Shown here: in pieces, positions 44,945 to 52,894 of the stretch | How the letters are laid out: each line of letters opens with the position of its first letter | How positions within the stretch are numbered: the stretch's first letter is position 1 | Origin: Stenotrophomonas sp. NA06056 | Lineage (GTDB): Bacteria; Pseudomonadota; Gammaproteobacteria; Xanthomonadales; Xanthomonadaceae | Direction: 5' to 3' | Length of the DNA stretch: 64,000 nucleotides | Assembly (NCBI RefSeq): GCF_013364355.1 | Contig: NZ_CP054931.1 | Coordinates: 4,205,501 to 4,269,500 of the forward strand | Notes under the pieces: generated by a model | Databases searched by the model: none | Told to the model about the DNA's origin: nothing | What the model saw: the letters and a program-made list of their open reading frames with translations, nothing else | Translations under genes and position numbers: made by a program

Positions 44945-45875
44945 GCTGATCGCCAACGCCTGCTACGGCATCGACATCGGCGGCACCAAGACCGAGCTGG
45001 TGGTGTGCGATGCGGCGATGCAGGTCACCTGGCGGCGCCGGGTGGCCACGCCGCAGGGTGACTACGACAGCTTCCTGCAGGCGGTGGTGACACTGGTCGC
45101 TGAAGCCGATGCCGCGCTGGGTCGCAGCGATGCGGCCATCGGCATCGCCCTGCCCGGCGTGCGTGATCGTCGCAGCGGCCGCCAGCTCAGCGCGAATGTT
45201 CCGGCGCTGACCGGCCAATGCGTGGCGGCCGATCTGCAGGCACGCCTGCAGCGCCCGCTGCATTTCGGCAACGACCTGCAGTGCTTCGCGCTTTCTGAAG
45301 CGCATGGTGGCGCCGCCGAGGGCTATCCCAGCATGTTCGGCGCCATCCTCGGCACCGGTGCCGGTGGCGGCTTCTGCCTGCAGGGACGCCTGCTGTCCGG
45401 CTTCAACGGCCTGGCCGGCGAATGGGGCCACTGGAGCGTGCCGGGTCACCTGCTGCAGCGCCATGGCCTGCCGCTGATCGATTGCGCCTGTGGCCTGCAA
45501 GGCTGCGTGGAGCGCTACGTGTCCGGTAGTGGCCTGGCGATGATCGAGCGCCATCTCGGTGGTGACGCTGCCGAGGCCAGCGTGGTGATCGCCCTGGCCG
45601 AAGCCGGCGATGCGCGTGCACGGCAGGCGCTGGACATCCATCGCGACCTGCTCGGCCACAGCCTGGCCGCACTGGTGCTGGCACTGGACCCGCACGTGAT
45701 CGTGCTCGGTGGCGGTCTTTCCCAATACGCACCGCTGTACCAGCTGCTGCCCGCGGCCATCGCCGCGCATCTGTTCAACGGCGTGCAGGTGCCACCCATC
45801 GTACCGCCGCGCTTCGGCGATGCCGGTGGCGCACGCGGTGCCGCCCTGCTGGCCTGCCAACCCTCGTTTTCCTGA
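44937..45875 (+). CDS. agaK: ROK-family N-acetylgalactosamine kinase (predicted AgaK)
   Basis: 312 residues. The start overlaps the agaS stop by 8 bases, giving tight coupling. The phosphate-binding ROK motif is GIDIGGTKTELVVCD. The catalytic aspartate lies in LHFGNDLQCFALSE, and GAILGTGAGGGF precedes a zinc site HWSVPG...CACGLQGCVE. The C-terminal LDPHVIVLGGGLSQY is the usual ROK end. It would phosphorylate imported GalNAc to GalNAc-6-phosphate, which replaces the PTS-coupled phosphorylation of E. coli; no PTS genes are seen here. GlcNAc kinase activity cannot be ruled out from motifs alone, but the operon favours GalNAc. Confidence 0.85.
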   Translation: MAELIANACYGIDIGGTKTELVVCDAAMQVTWRRRVATPQGDYDSFLQAVVTLVAEADAALGRSDAAIGIALPGVRDRRSGRQLSANVPALTGQCVAADLQARLQRPLHFGNDLQCFALSEAHGGAAEGYPSMFGAILGTGAGGGFCLQGRLLSGFNGLAGEWGHWSVPGHLLQRHGLPLIDCACGLQGCVERYVSGSGLAMIERHLGGDAAEASVVIALAEAGDARARQALDIHRDLLGHSLAALVLALDPHVIVLGGGLSQYAPLYQLLPAAIAAHLFNGVQVPPIVPPRFGDAGGARGAALLACQPSFS

Positions 45876-45892
45876 TTGACCGGAGCTTGACC

Positions 45893-47227
45893 ATGTCCCC
45901 GTTGCAGACCCTGCTTGCCTCCCACCGCGCCGGTGCCAACGTCGGCCTGTACAGCGTCTGCTGCAGCAACGAGCAGGTGCTGCGTGCGGCCATGCACGTG
46001 GCGCTGGCGCACGGCACCGTGCTGCTGATCGAGGCCACCTCCAACCAGGTCGACCAGTTCGGCGGCTACACCGGCATGACCCCGCCGCAGTACCGCGATT
46101 ACGTGGGCACGCTGGCCGATGAAGAAGGTTTCCCGCGCGAGCGGCTGATCCTGGGTGGCGACCACCTCGGCCCGAATGCCTGGCAGAAGCGCCCGGCCGC
46201 CGAAGCGATGACCCACGCGCGCGTGCTGATCGAAGCCTACGTCGCCGCCGGTTTCCACAAGATCCACCTCGATTGCAGCATGTCCTGCGCCGATGACCCG
46301 GTGCCGCTGCCCGACGCCATCGTCGCTGCACGTTCGGCCGAGCTGGCCGAGATCGCCGAGCGCACCGCCGCCGAACACGGCCTGCCGCCGCCGGTCTACG
46401 TGATCGGCACCGAAGTGCCGATTCCCGGTGGCGAAGCCTCGCTGGCCGGTGGCCTGCAGGTGACCACGCCGGCTGCGGCCGCACAGACCCTGGCCATCCA
46501 CCAGCAGGCCTTCGATACCCCGCAGCTGCGTGATGCGTGGCAGCGTGTGCTGGCAATGGTGGTGCAGCCCGGCGTGGACTTCGACCACAGCAGCGTGCAC
46601 GAGTACGATGCTGCCGCCGCCAGCACGCTGGCCGACTTCCTCGAACAGCAGCCGCGCATCGTGTTCGAAGCGCATTCCACCGACTACCAGCGCGAAAGTG
46701 GCCTGCATGCCCTGGTGCGCGACCATTTCGCCATCCTCAAGGTCGGCCCCGCGGCCACCTTCGCCTACCGCGAAGCGCTGTTCGCGCTGGCGGCCATCGA
46801 AGCCGAGCTGCTGCCGGCCGCGCAGTGCTCGCGCCTGCCGCAGGTGCTGGACGAGGTGATGCTGGCGCAGCCGAAGTCCTGGCAGTCCTACTACCAGGGT
46901 GACGAAGCAACCCTGCGCCTGCTGCGCAGCTATTCCTTCAGCGACCGCTGCCGCTACTACTGGGGCGAGCCGACGCTGGTGCAGGCCGTGCAGACCCTGT
47001 TCGCCAACCTGGAACAGCACGCGCCACCGCTGGTGCTGCTCAGCCAGTACCTGCCCGAGCAGTACCGCGCCGTGCGCGAGGGCACCCTGGCCAATACGCC
47101 TGCTGCCCTGGTGCAGCATCGCATCGGCCTGTGCCTGGGCGAATATGCCCGGGCCTGCAGCGCCAACCAGGCCGGATCGCGCAAGCACAACGCAAGCTCG
47201 GCTGCCGCCGTACTTGCGAACGGCTAA
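45893..47227 (+). CDS. agaZ: Tagatose-bisphosphate aldolase accessory subunit family (AgaZ/KbaZ/GatZ)
   Basis: 444 residues with GGAG before the ATG at 45893. The family is recognisable from the N-terminus (LLASHRAGANVGLYSVCCSN) through VLLIEATSNQVDQFGGYTGM, LILGGDHLGPNAWQ, FHKIHLDCSMSCADD and VIGTEVPIPGGE. KbaZ/GatZ proteins are non-catalytic partners that stabilise the class II aldolase KbaY/GatY; some members were earlier annotated as tagatose-6-phosphate kinases. No KbaY/GatY or kinase gene lies in this window, so the last steps rely on this protein in an unproven role or on genes elsewhere. Confidence 0.88.
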   Translation: MSPLQTLLASHRAGANVGLYSVCCSNEQVLRAAMHVALAHGTVLLIEATSNQVDQFGGYTGMTPPQYRDYVGTLADEEGFPRERLILGGDHLGPNAWQKRPAAEAMTHARVLIEAYVAAGFHKIHLDCSMSCADDPVPLPDAIVAARSAELAEIAERTAAEHGLPPPVYVIGTEVPIPGGEASLAGGLQVTTPAAAAQTLAIHQQAFDTPQLRDAWQRVLAMVVQPGVDFDHSSVHEYDAAAASTLADFLEQQPRIVFEAHSTDYQRESGLHALVRDHFAILKVGPAATFAYREALFALAAIEAELLPAAQCSRLPQVLDEVMLAQPKSWQSYYQGDEATLRLLRSYSFSDRCRYYWGEPTLVQAVQTLFANLEQHAPPLVLLSQYLPEQYRAVREGTLANTPAALVQHRIGLCLGEYARACSANQAGSRKHNASSAAAVLANG

Positions 47228-47254
47228 TCTCTACCTTTCCCTGCGAAACCGAGA

Positions 47255-48037
47255 ATGGCCATGCGCAACACCCGCTCCCGCCGGCAACAGATCCTGCAGC
47301 TGCTGATCGAGCACGGCTCGGTGCAGGTGGCCGATCTGGTCGAACGCTTCGGCGTGTCGGCGGTGACGATCCGTGCCGACCTGACCCACTTCGAAGCGCA
47401 GGGGCTGGCCACGCGCACGCACGGCGGTGCGAACCTGGTGCGTACGCCGCCACAGGAACAGGACATCCACGAAAAGGATGCGCTGAACCTGCCGCTGAAA
47501 GACTCCATCGGCACGGCGGCCGCACGCCTGGTGCAGGCCGGTGACAACATCATCATCGACTCCGGCTCCACCACGATGACATTGGCCCGCCACCTGCGCG
47601 AACACCGCGATGTAACCGTGATGACCAATGGCCTGAACATCGCCTGGGAACTGGCCAACGCCGCCGGCATCACCGTGCTGCTGACCGGTGGCCTGCTGCG
47701 CCAGCAATCGCTGTCGCTGCAGGGCAGCCAGGCCGAGGCCAGCCTCAACTCCTACAGCTTCGACACGCTGTTCCTGGGCGTGGATGGCCTGGACCTGCAG
47801 TTCGGCCTGACCACCCACGACGAGGCCGAAGCCCGCCTCAATCACCGCATGGTCGAACGCGCGCGGCGCATCGTGGTGCTGACCGACGCCTCCAAGTTTG
47901 GCCGCGTCAGCCTGCACCGCATCGCCCGCCTCGATCAGATCCACGCCATCATCACCGACGCCGGCATTGACGACGCAACCCGCGAAGGGCTGCAGCGGCT
48001 GGGCATCGAAGTGATCATCGCCGAGCCCCCCGCATGA
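47255..48037 (+). CDS. agaR: DeoR-family transcriptional regulator of the GalNAc operon (AgaR-like)
   Basis: 260 residues. An N-terminal DeoR helix-turn-helix (RRQQILQLLIEHGSVQVADL, VERFGVSAVTIRADLTHFEA) is followed by the sugar-phosphate-sensing DeoRC domain (NIIIDSGSTTMTLARHLREH, VTVMTNGLNIAWELANAAGI, FLGVDGLDLQFGLTTHDEAEA, DASKFGRVSLHRIARLDQI). Such regulators release DNA on binding a phosphorylated sugar, here probably GalNAc-6-P or a later product. It overlaps the next gene by 4 bases. The GAAAG/CTTTC sites upstream of agaS are likely its operators, so it should control both arms and itself. An ATG at 47261 is an alternative start. Confidence 0.92.
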   Translation: MAMRNTRSRRQQILQLLIEHGSVQVADLVERFGVSAVTIRADLTHFEAQGLATRTHGGANLVRTPPQEQDIHEKDALNLPLKDSIGTAAARLVQAGDNIIIDSGSTTMTLARHLREHRDVTVMTNGLNIAWELANAAGITVLLTGGLLRQQSLSLQGSQAEASLNSYSFDTLFLGVDGLDLQFGLTTHDEAEARLNHRMVERARRIVVLTDASKFGRVSLHRIARLDQIHAIITDAGIDDATREGLQRLGIEVIIAEPPA

Positions 48038-49149
48038 CCGACATCCGCTCCCTGCATGGCCGCATCCTCACCCCACTCGGCTGGCGCCGCGGCCAGGTCC
48101 AGTTCGACTCGCACGTGCGCCAACTGCAGGTGGACGACCACAGCGGCGGCGATGACCCGCAGCTGCCGGTGATCCTGCCTGGTTTCATCGACCTGCACGT
48201 GCATGGTGCGGCCGGCGTCGACCTGATGCAGGGCGGCGATGTGGCCCGCACCATCGCCCGCACCCATGCGCGCTTCGGCACCACCACCCTGCTGGCGACC
48301 ACCATGACCGCCGGCCTGGACGAGATCGAATACGCGCTACAGGGCGTTGCGGCAACAATGGCAGCGCCCGATGCAGACGCCGCCAGCATCGTCGGCGTGC
48401 ATCTGGAAGGGCCGTTCATCAGCCCGCAGCGCCTGGGTGCGCAACCCAACCGCACGATCGAGGCGACCATGGCGCTGGTACAGCAGCTGCACGCACTAGC
48501 ACCGATCCGGGTGATGACGCTGGCGCCCGAGATCGGCGAGCACACTGCGCTGATTCCCGCGCTGTCCGCACTCGGTATCCGCGTGCAGCTCGGCCATAGC
48601 GCCGGCACCTACGAGGAAGGCGTAGCCGCATTGCAGGCGGGTGCTTCCGGCTTCACCCATCTGTTCAACGGCATGACCGGCGTCGACCACTACCGACCGG
48701 GCATCGCCGCGGCCGCACTGGCGCATGCGCAGTACGCCGAGATCATTCCCGACCTGCAGCACATCCATCCCGGCGTGATCCGCCTGGCCGCACGCGCGAT
48801 TCCACGCCTGTACGCGGTGACCGACGCAACCGCCGCCACGGGCATGCCCGATGGTGAGTACGCGCTGGGCGAACAGCGCGTGCACAAGTGCGGCGGCTGC
48901 GTGCGCCTGGCCACCGGCTCATTGGCCGGCAGTGCACTGACGATGGACCAGGCGCTGCGCAATCTGGTGCAGGTGGGATTGGACTTGGCTGACGCGTCGC
49001 AACGCGTGTCCACCTTCCCCGCCGATTACCTAGGCTTGAGTGATCGCGGCCGCATTGCGCCCGACGCCCGCGCCGACCTGGTGGTACTGGATGCGGAGTT
49101 GCGCCTGCAGCAGGTGGTGGTCGGTGGCCGGGTGATCGACCTGAACTGA
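48034..49149 (+). CDS. agaA: N-acetylgalactosamine-6-phosphate deacetylase (NagA/AgaA family)
   Basis: 371 residues. The amidohydrolase fold shows the first metal-site sequence PGFIDLHVHGAAGVDLMQGG, then VGVHLEGPFISPQRLGAQP, the histidines of RVQLGHSAGTYEEGVAA and GASGFTHLFNGMTGVDHY, and the catalytic aspartate in YAVTDATAATGMPDGEYAL. It removes acetate from GalNAc-6-phosphate to feed AgaS. An ATGA overlap couples it to the regulator gene. NagA for GlcNAc-6-P is the closest alternative, but the AgaS/AgaZ neighbours argue for the galacto isomer. Confidence 0.9.
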   Translation: MTDIRSLHGRILTPLGWRRGQVQFDSHVRQLQVDDHSGGDDPQLPVILPGFIDLHVHGAAGVDLMQGGDVARTIARTHARFGTTTLLATTMTAGLDEIEYALQGVAATMAAPDADAASIVGVHLEGPFISPQRLGAQPNRTIEATMALVQQLHALAPIRVMTLAPEIGEHTALIPALSALGIRVQLGHSAGTYEEGVAALQAGASGFTHLFNGMTGVDHYRPGIAAAALAHAQYAEIIPDLQHIHPGVIRLAARAIPRLYAVTDATAATGMPDGEYALGEQRVHKCGGCVRLATGSLAGSALTMDQALRNLVQVGLDLADASQRVSTFPADYLGLSDRGRIAPDARADLVVLDAELRLQQVVVGGRVIDLN

Positions 49150-49186
49150 TGCACCCGATGCGGCCTGGATGCCGCGCAGGCTCCCT

Positions 49187-49282
49187 GTAGAGCCGAGCCA
49201 TGCTCGGCTCACCGCGCGCGAGGCGCGGCACGGGGTACCTCGATATCGGAACGGAAAGCAGCCGAGCATGGCTCGGCTCTAC
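49187..49282. repeat. Pair of inverted SMAG/GTAG REP elements
   Basis: A GTAG-headed hairpin (49187-49210) faces its reverse copy ending in CTAC (49260-49282), about 50 bases apart. Together they fill the gap between the deacetylase and transporter genes. The long hairpin that they can form in RNA may lower or stabilise transcript across this junction. The same sequence family occurs at 269-292. Confidence 0.85.
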
Positions 49283-49313
49283 AGAAAGCACTCCGCCCCT
49301 TGGGAACCTGTCG

Positions 49314-51092
49314 ATGACCGCAAGCACCGCCCCGCGCTGGCCCGTACGCTACCTGCTCTTCATCGGCGGCCTCGGCGGCCTGCTGTACGGCATCGACATC
49401 GGCATCATCGCCGGCGCCCTGCCCTACCTTGAAGCCACCGCCAGCCACGCCTGGCAGCTCAGCAGCCAGCAGCTTGGTTTCGTCGTCGCTGCGGTGCTGC
49501 TGGGCAGCGTGCTGTCCTCGCTCTTTGCCGGCATGATCGCCGACCTGATCGGTCGCCGCGGTGCGATGCTGCTGGCAGGCGTGCTGTTCACCGCTTCCAT
49601 CCCGATCATGGCGCTGGCGTCGGGCTACACCCCGCTGCTGCTGGGGCGACTGCTGCAAGGCGTCAGCGGCGGCCTGATCGGCGTGGTCATTCCGCTGTAC
49701 CTGGCCGAAGTGCTCAGCCCTGAGCGGCGCGGCCGCGGTGCGGCGATGTTCCAGCTGCTGCTGACCGTCGGCCTGGTGCTGGCCGCATTGATCGGCCTGT
49801 ACCACGCGCACGCCGTGGACGCCGCCGCCGAAGCGGTGCGCTCGCTGCCGGTCGCGCAACAGGCGCAGGAACTGTTCACGGTGAAGGACCATGCCTGGCG
49901 CACCATCTTCTGGACCTGCCTGGGTCCGGGCCTGCTGTTCTGCGCCGGCATCTTCTGGCTGTCCGAATCACCGCGCTGGCTGGTGCGTCGCGGCCGCATC
50001 GATGATGCGCGGCGCAGCCTGCAGCGCGTGCTGCCCGCTGCCGACGTCGAGCCCACGCTGGCGCAGATCCAGGCACCGGAATCGAGCAGCAGCAGCGGCA
50101 AGCGCGACCCGCTGCTCAGCCGCCGCTACGTGGTGCCGTTCGTGCTGGCCTGCGTGGTGCTGGCCTGCACCCAGGCCACCGGCATCAACTCGGTGCTGGC
50201 CTATGCGGTGAACATCCTCAACCAGGCGGGCCTGTCCGGCTCGGTCGCCAACGGCGCTGATGTGGCGATCAAACTGCTCAACGCGGTGATGACCGTAGCC
50301 GCGCTGCTGCTGGTCGACCGCAAGGGCCGCAAGTTCCTGCTGATGCTGGGCAGCGGAGGCATCTGCGTGGCCTTGCTGGCAGCGGCGACGCTGTTCTTCC
50401 AGGCCGAACGTGGTCGCGCCGACGTGCAGCCGCAGCTGCAGGCGGCAGTGAGTGGCGATGGCCTGCAACTGGTACTGGACGACGCGCAGTGGCAGCGTCT
50501 TGCCGGTGGCATCGATCGCGAGGGCCGACCGCTGCAGCTGACCGTGTCCTACGCCTATGGGGACTTCACCAACGTGCGCGCCCTGCGCAGCGACAACCTG
50601 ACCGACCGCGAGCTGCGCATCGAACGCGCCGGCACCGTGCAGCCGGACAGCGTCATCGGCGCGTTCTTCCGCACATTGCACCTGAATCCGTTCGCCGATC
50701 CGGCCAGTGCCGCGCAGGCGCCGCTGCGCATCGAGCAGGCACGCATCGGCCCGATCCCGCCACCCGCGCATGGCTGGGCAGTCGCTGCCTGCATTCTGGT
50801 GTTCGTCGCGTTCTTCGCGGTCGGCCCTGGCGTGTGCGTGTGGCTGGCGCTGTCCGAGCTGATGCCCAACCGCATCCGCTCCAACGGCATGAGCATCGCG
50901 CTGCTGATCAACCAGTTCGTGTCGACCACCATTGCCGCGATCTTCCTGCCAACGGTGGGGCACTACGGCTACGCCAGCATGTTCCTGTTCTGGGCCGGCT
51001 GCACGTTCGTGTTCTTCCTGGTGGCCGCGTTGTGGCTGCCGGAAACCAAAGGGCGCTCGCTGGAAGAGATCGAAGCCGGGTTTGCCCGGTAG
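49314..51092 (+). CDS. MFS sugar-porter transporter with a large external insertion
   Basis: 592 residues, longer than the usual 460-500 of this family. Twelve helices can be placed. Family signatures are GLLYGIDIGIIAGALPYLE, DLIGRRGAMLLAG between helices 2 and 3, SESPRWLVRRGR after helix 6, QATGINSVLAYAVNILN in helix 7 and the final LPETKGRSLEEIE. About 115 residues between helices 9 and 10 (from QAERGRADVQPQLQAAVSGD to RIGPIPPPAHG) form an extra domain, probably periplasmic. The GalNAc locus lacks PTS or ABC genes, so this is the likely inner-membrane GalNAc importer. The first 38 codons of the open frame run through the SMAG repeat and are not used. Confidence 0.88.
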   Translation: MTASTAPRWPVRYLLFIGGLGGLLYGIDIGIIAGALPYLEATASHAWQLSSQQLGFVVAAVLLGSVLSSLFAGMIADLIGRRGAMLLAGVLFTASIPIMALASGYTPLLLGRLLQGVSGGLIGVVIPLYLAEVLSPERRGRGAAMFQLLLTVGLVLAALIGLYHAHAVDAAAEAVRSLPVAQQAQELFTVKDHAWRTIFWTCLGPGLLFCAGIFWLSESPRWLVRRGRIDDARRSLQRVLPAADVEPTLAQIQAPESSSSSGKRDPLLSRRYVVPFVLACVVLACTQATGINSVLAYAVNILNQAGLSGSVANGADVAIKLLNAVMTVAALLLVDRKGRKFLLMLGSGGICVALLAAATLFFQAERGRADVQPQLQAAVSGDGLQLVLDDAQWQRLAGGIDREGRPLQLTVSYAYGDFTNVRALRSDNLTDRELRIERAGTVQPDSVIGAFFRTLHLNPFADPASAAQAPLRIEQARIGPIPPPAHGWAVAACILVFVAFFAVGPGVCVWLALSELMPNRIRSNGMSIALLINQFVSTTIAAIFLPTVGHYGYASMFLFWAGCTFVFFLVAALWLPETKGRSLEEIEAGFAR

Positions 51093-51107
51093 CGGTCGGC
51101 CTGGGTC

Positions 51108-51132
51108 GACCTCCGCGCGCAGCGCGGAGGTC
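51108..51132. terminator. 11-bp GC-rich hairpin between convergent genes
   Basis: GACCTCCGCGC (51108-51118) pairs perfectly with 51122-51132 around a 3-base loop. It lies 16 bases after the transporter stop and 72 bases from the end of the convergent HdeD-like gene. There is no clear T-run, so it may be a two-way terminator of the Rho-assisted kind or an unclassified REP-type palindrome. Another short repeat, CAGTCGACTTTCAGTCGACG, follows near 51150. Confidence 0.55.
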
Positions 51133-51203
51133 ACATGGCTGGATCAAAGCGCAGTCGACTTTCAGTCGACGCAACCCAGGGCACTGCTGCGACAGCGTGG
51201 CGC

Positions 51204-51755
51204 TCAGCGGAGCTTGCGCAGCTTGAACGCCACCAGCACCTGCAGCACGCCGTACAGCAGGCTGCCGATGCCGATCCACAGCGTGGTCACCGCTACGCCC
51301 GCATACGGGTTGGCCGCGAACAGCAGGCCCAGCACGATGGCCAGCACGCCACTGAGGATCAGCAGCCACTCGCCGTGGATCTGCTTGCGTACGCGAATGG
51401 CGAAGATGATGCGGTAGATGCCCGCCACCAGCAGCCATGCGGCCAGGAACAGCACCAGCACGCTGGCGGTGGCCAGCGGATTGATCACCGCCAGGATGCC
51501 GAAGCCCAGCGAGGCAACCACATACAGCAGCAGCCAGCCGCGCGAGGCACCACTGCCACCGGTGATCAGCGCCAGCAGGCTGATGACGCCTTCGATGATG
51601 GCCATTACGCCCAGCGTCCACGCCAGCGCGATGGCCGCCGACATCGGCCAGCCGATCGCGATGATGCCGAAGCCCAGCGCCACCAGACCGTACAGCAGCA
51701 GGATCCACCAGCTGCGTCCAACGGCCGACAACAAGGGAGACAGGGGGGAATTCAT
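51204..51755 (-). CDS. HdeD-family (DUF308) membrane protein
   Basis: 183 residues with AAGGAG before the ATG at 51755. Six hydrophobic helices are visible in three pairs, each with the small-residue pattern of DUF308: LLLYGLVALGFGIIAIGWP, VMAIIEGVISLLALITGG, WLLLYVVASLGFGILAVINP, LLVAGIYRIIFAIRV, WLLILSGVLAIVLGLLFAANP and the final IGSLLYGVLQVLVAFKLRKL. HdeD in E. coli is linked to acid tolerance at high cell density; the biochemical role is not known. It is convergent with the transporter and stands alone. Confidence 0.9.
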   Translation of the reverse strand: MNSPLSPLLSAVGRSWWILLLYGLVALGFGIIAIGWPMSAAIALAWTLGVMAIIEGVISLLALITGGSGASRGWLLLYVVASLGFGILAVINPLATASVLVLFLAAWLLVAGIYRIIFAIRVRKQIHGEWLLILSGVLAIVLGLLFAANPYAGVAVTTLWIGIGSLLYGVLQVLVAFKLRKLR

Positions 51756-51813
51756 GACCACTCCTTCGATCCGGGTTCATGACCATCCTAGCCCTTGAGG
51801 ATGAAAGGAGCGA

Positions 51814-52509
51814 TCACGGCACGCGGGCGCAGACCCATGCACGCACCTCTCCTGCGCCCACCAGCCGCAGCGTCTCCGCGATCTCCAGCACGGTACTGCC
51901 GGTGGTCATCACGTCGTCAACGATGGTCAGCCGCGCCGGTACGGCGCCGCGCACATCGAAGGCGTCGAACAGGTTGTCGCGGCGCTGCTCGGCACTGCGT
52001 TCGGACTGCGGCGCGGTGTGGCGGCGGCGATACAGCCCGCGCCACGTCGGCAATTGCAGCAGGCGGCACAGCTCGGCGGCCTGGTCGTAGCCACGTTGAC
52101 GCAGTCGCTTGCGGTGCAGCGGCACGGGCACCAATGGCGCGCATGTCCATGGCGGCGGGTTGCGCAGCATCAGCTGCGCAAGCAGGCGTCCTGCGGACAG
52201 GTCCTGGTGGAATTTGTAGCGGACCAGCAGCTGATCGACCGGCGGCAGGTACAGCAGGCTGGCGTGGGTCGCGGTCTGCGCTGGTGGCTCGTCGCGGCAG
52301 GTTCCGCAGATGGGCAGGGCTGCATCCGGTAGCGGCAACGCGCAACGCAGGCAGGCGCGCCCCGCCCATGGTAGATCGGCGAGGCAGGCAGGGCAGAGGT
52401 CGAGGGTGTCGTGGCCGGGCTCGCTGCAGACCAGGCAGCGCAGCGGCAGCAGCAGGCGAAAGGCGGCCTGCAACAGTTCGCCAAGGGCGGAAGGCAGTGG
52501 GAGATGCAT
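51814..52509 (-). CDS. comF: ComF-family phosphoribosyltransferase-like protein
   Basis: 231 residues. The N-terminal zinc-binding part has CLVC, CPAC, CLRC and CGTC pairs. The phosphoribosyltransferase domain has PLVPVPLHRKRLRQRGYDQA and the PRPP-binding loop RLTIVDDVMTTGSTVLEIAE. ComF proteins take part in natural transformation and interact with DNA-handling proteins. In xanthomonads comF is often found near bioB; here bioB lies 6.5 kb away, with uncharacterised genes in between. Confidence 0.93.
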   Translation of the reverse strand: MHLPLPSALGELLQAAFRLLLPLRCLVCSEPGHDTLDLCPACLADLPWAGRACLRCALPLPDAALPICGTCRDEPPAQTATHASLLYLPPVDQLLVRYKFHQDLSAGRLLAQLMLRNPPPWTCAPLVPVPLHRKRLRQRGYDQAAELCRLLQLPTWRGLYRRRHTAPQSERSAEQRRDNLFDAFDVRGAVPARLTIVDDVMTTGSTVLEIAETLRLVGAGEVRAWVCARVP

Positions 52510-52594
52510 GCCGCAGCATGATCGTGCCAGCGGTTGCGGCCCATCAGCGAATCCAGCAAATGCAGGTCAGTGAAGGGAGTGACCCGCTCTCCGT

Positions 52595-52891
52595 CTATTC
52601 CTGGCCGGGAGCAGCCTCCCGCCACGCGGTCAACGTTCTGGCGATTCGGTCCGCGTGCGGTTCGGTGCCATGCAGGCCCATCTGTTGCTGTGCAATGTCC
52701 TGCAGCGCAGTTGCGATGTCCCGTTCGGAACTACCATGAACCAGCATTGCGAAGATGCGGTCGGCATAGGCATCGTACTCGCTGCGCGCATCAGGAACGT
52801 CCGCTACGCCGATGGGGTCCCACAGGTAGTGCAGGACTTCGCCGACGGCGCGCCGCAGTTCGGCCTGAGAGCGACGTGGTCTTCCGGACAT
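52595..52891 (-). CDS. Small cytoplasmic protein, possibly DUF1871-like
   Basis: 98 residues without signal or membrane helix. The recognisable part is VLHYLWDPIGVADVPDARSE then YDAYADRIFAMLVHGSS and ALQDIAQQQMGL. A WDPIG followed by a Tyr-rich helix and an MGL end resembles the DUF1871 family, whose members are common near immunity genes of polymorphic toxins. It begins 3 bases after the lipoprotein gene, so they are probably one transcript. The family call is from memory of the pattern. Confidence 0.55.
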   Translation of the reverse strand: MSGRPRRSQAELRRAVGEVLHYLWDPIGVADVPDARSEYDAYADRIFAMLVHGSSERDIATALQDIAQQQMGLHGTEPHADRIARTLTAWREAAPGQE

Positions 52892-52894
52892 TCC

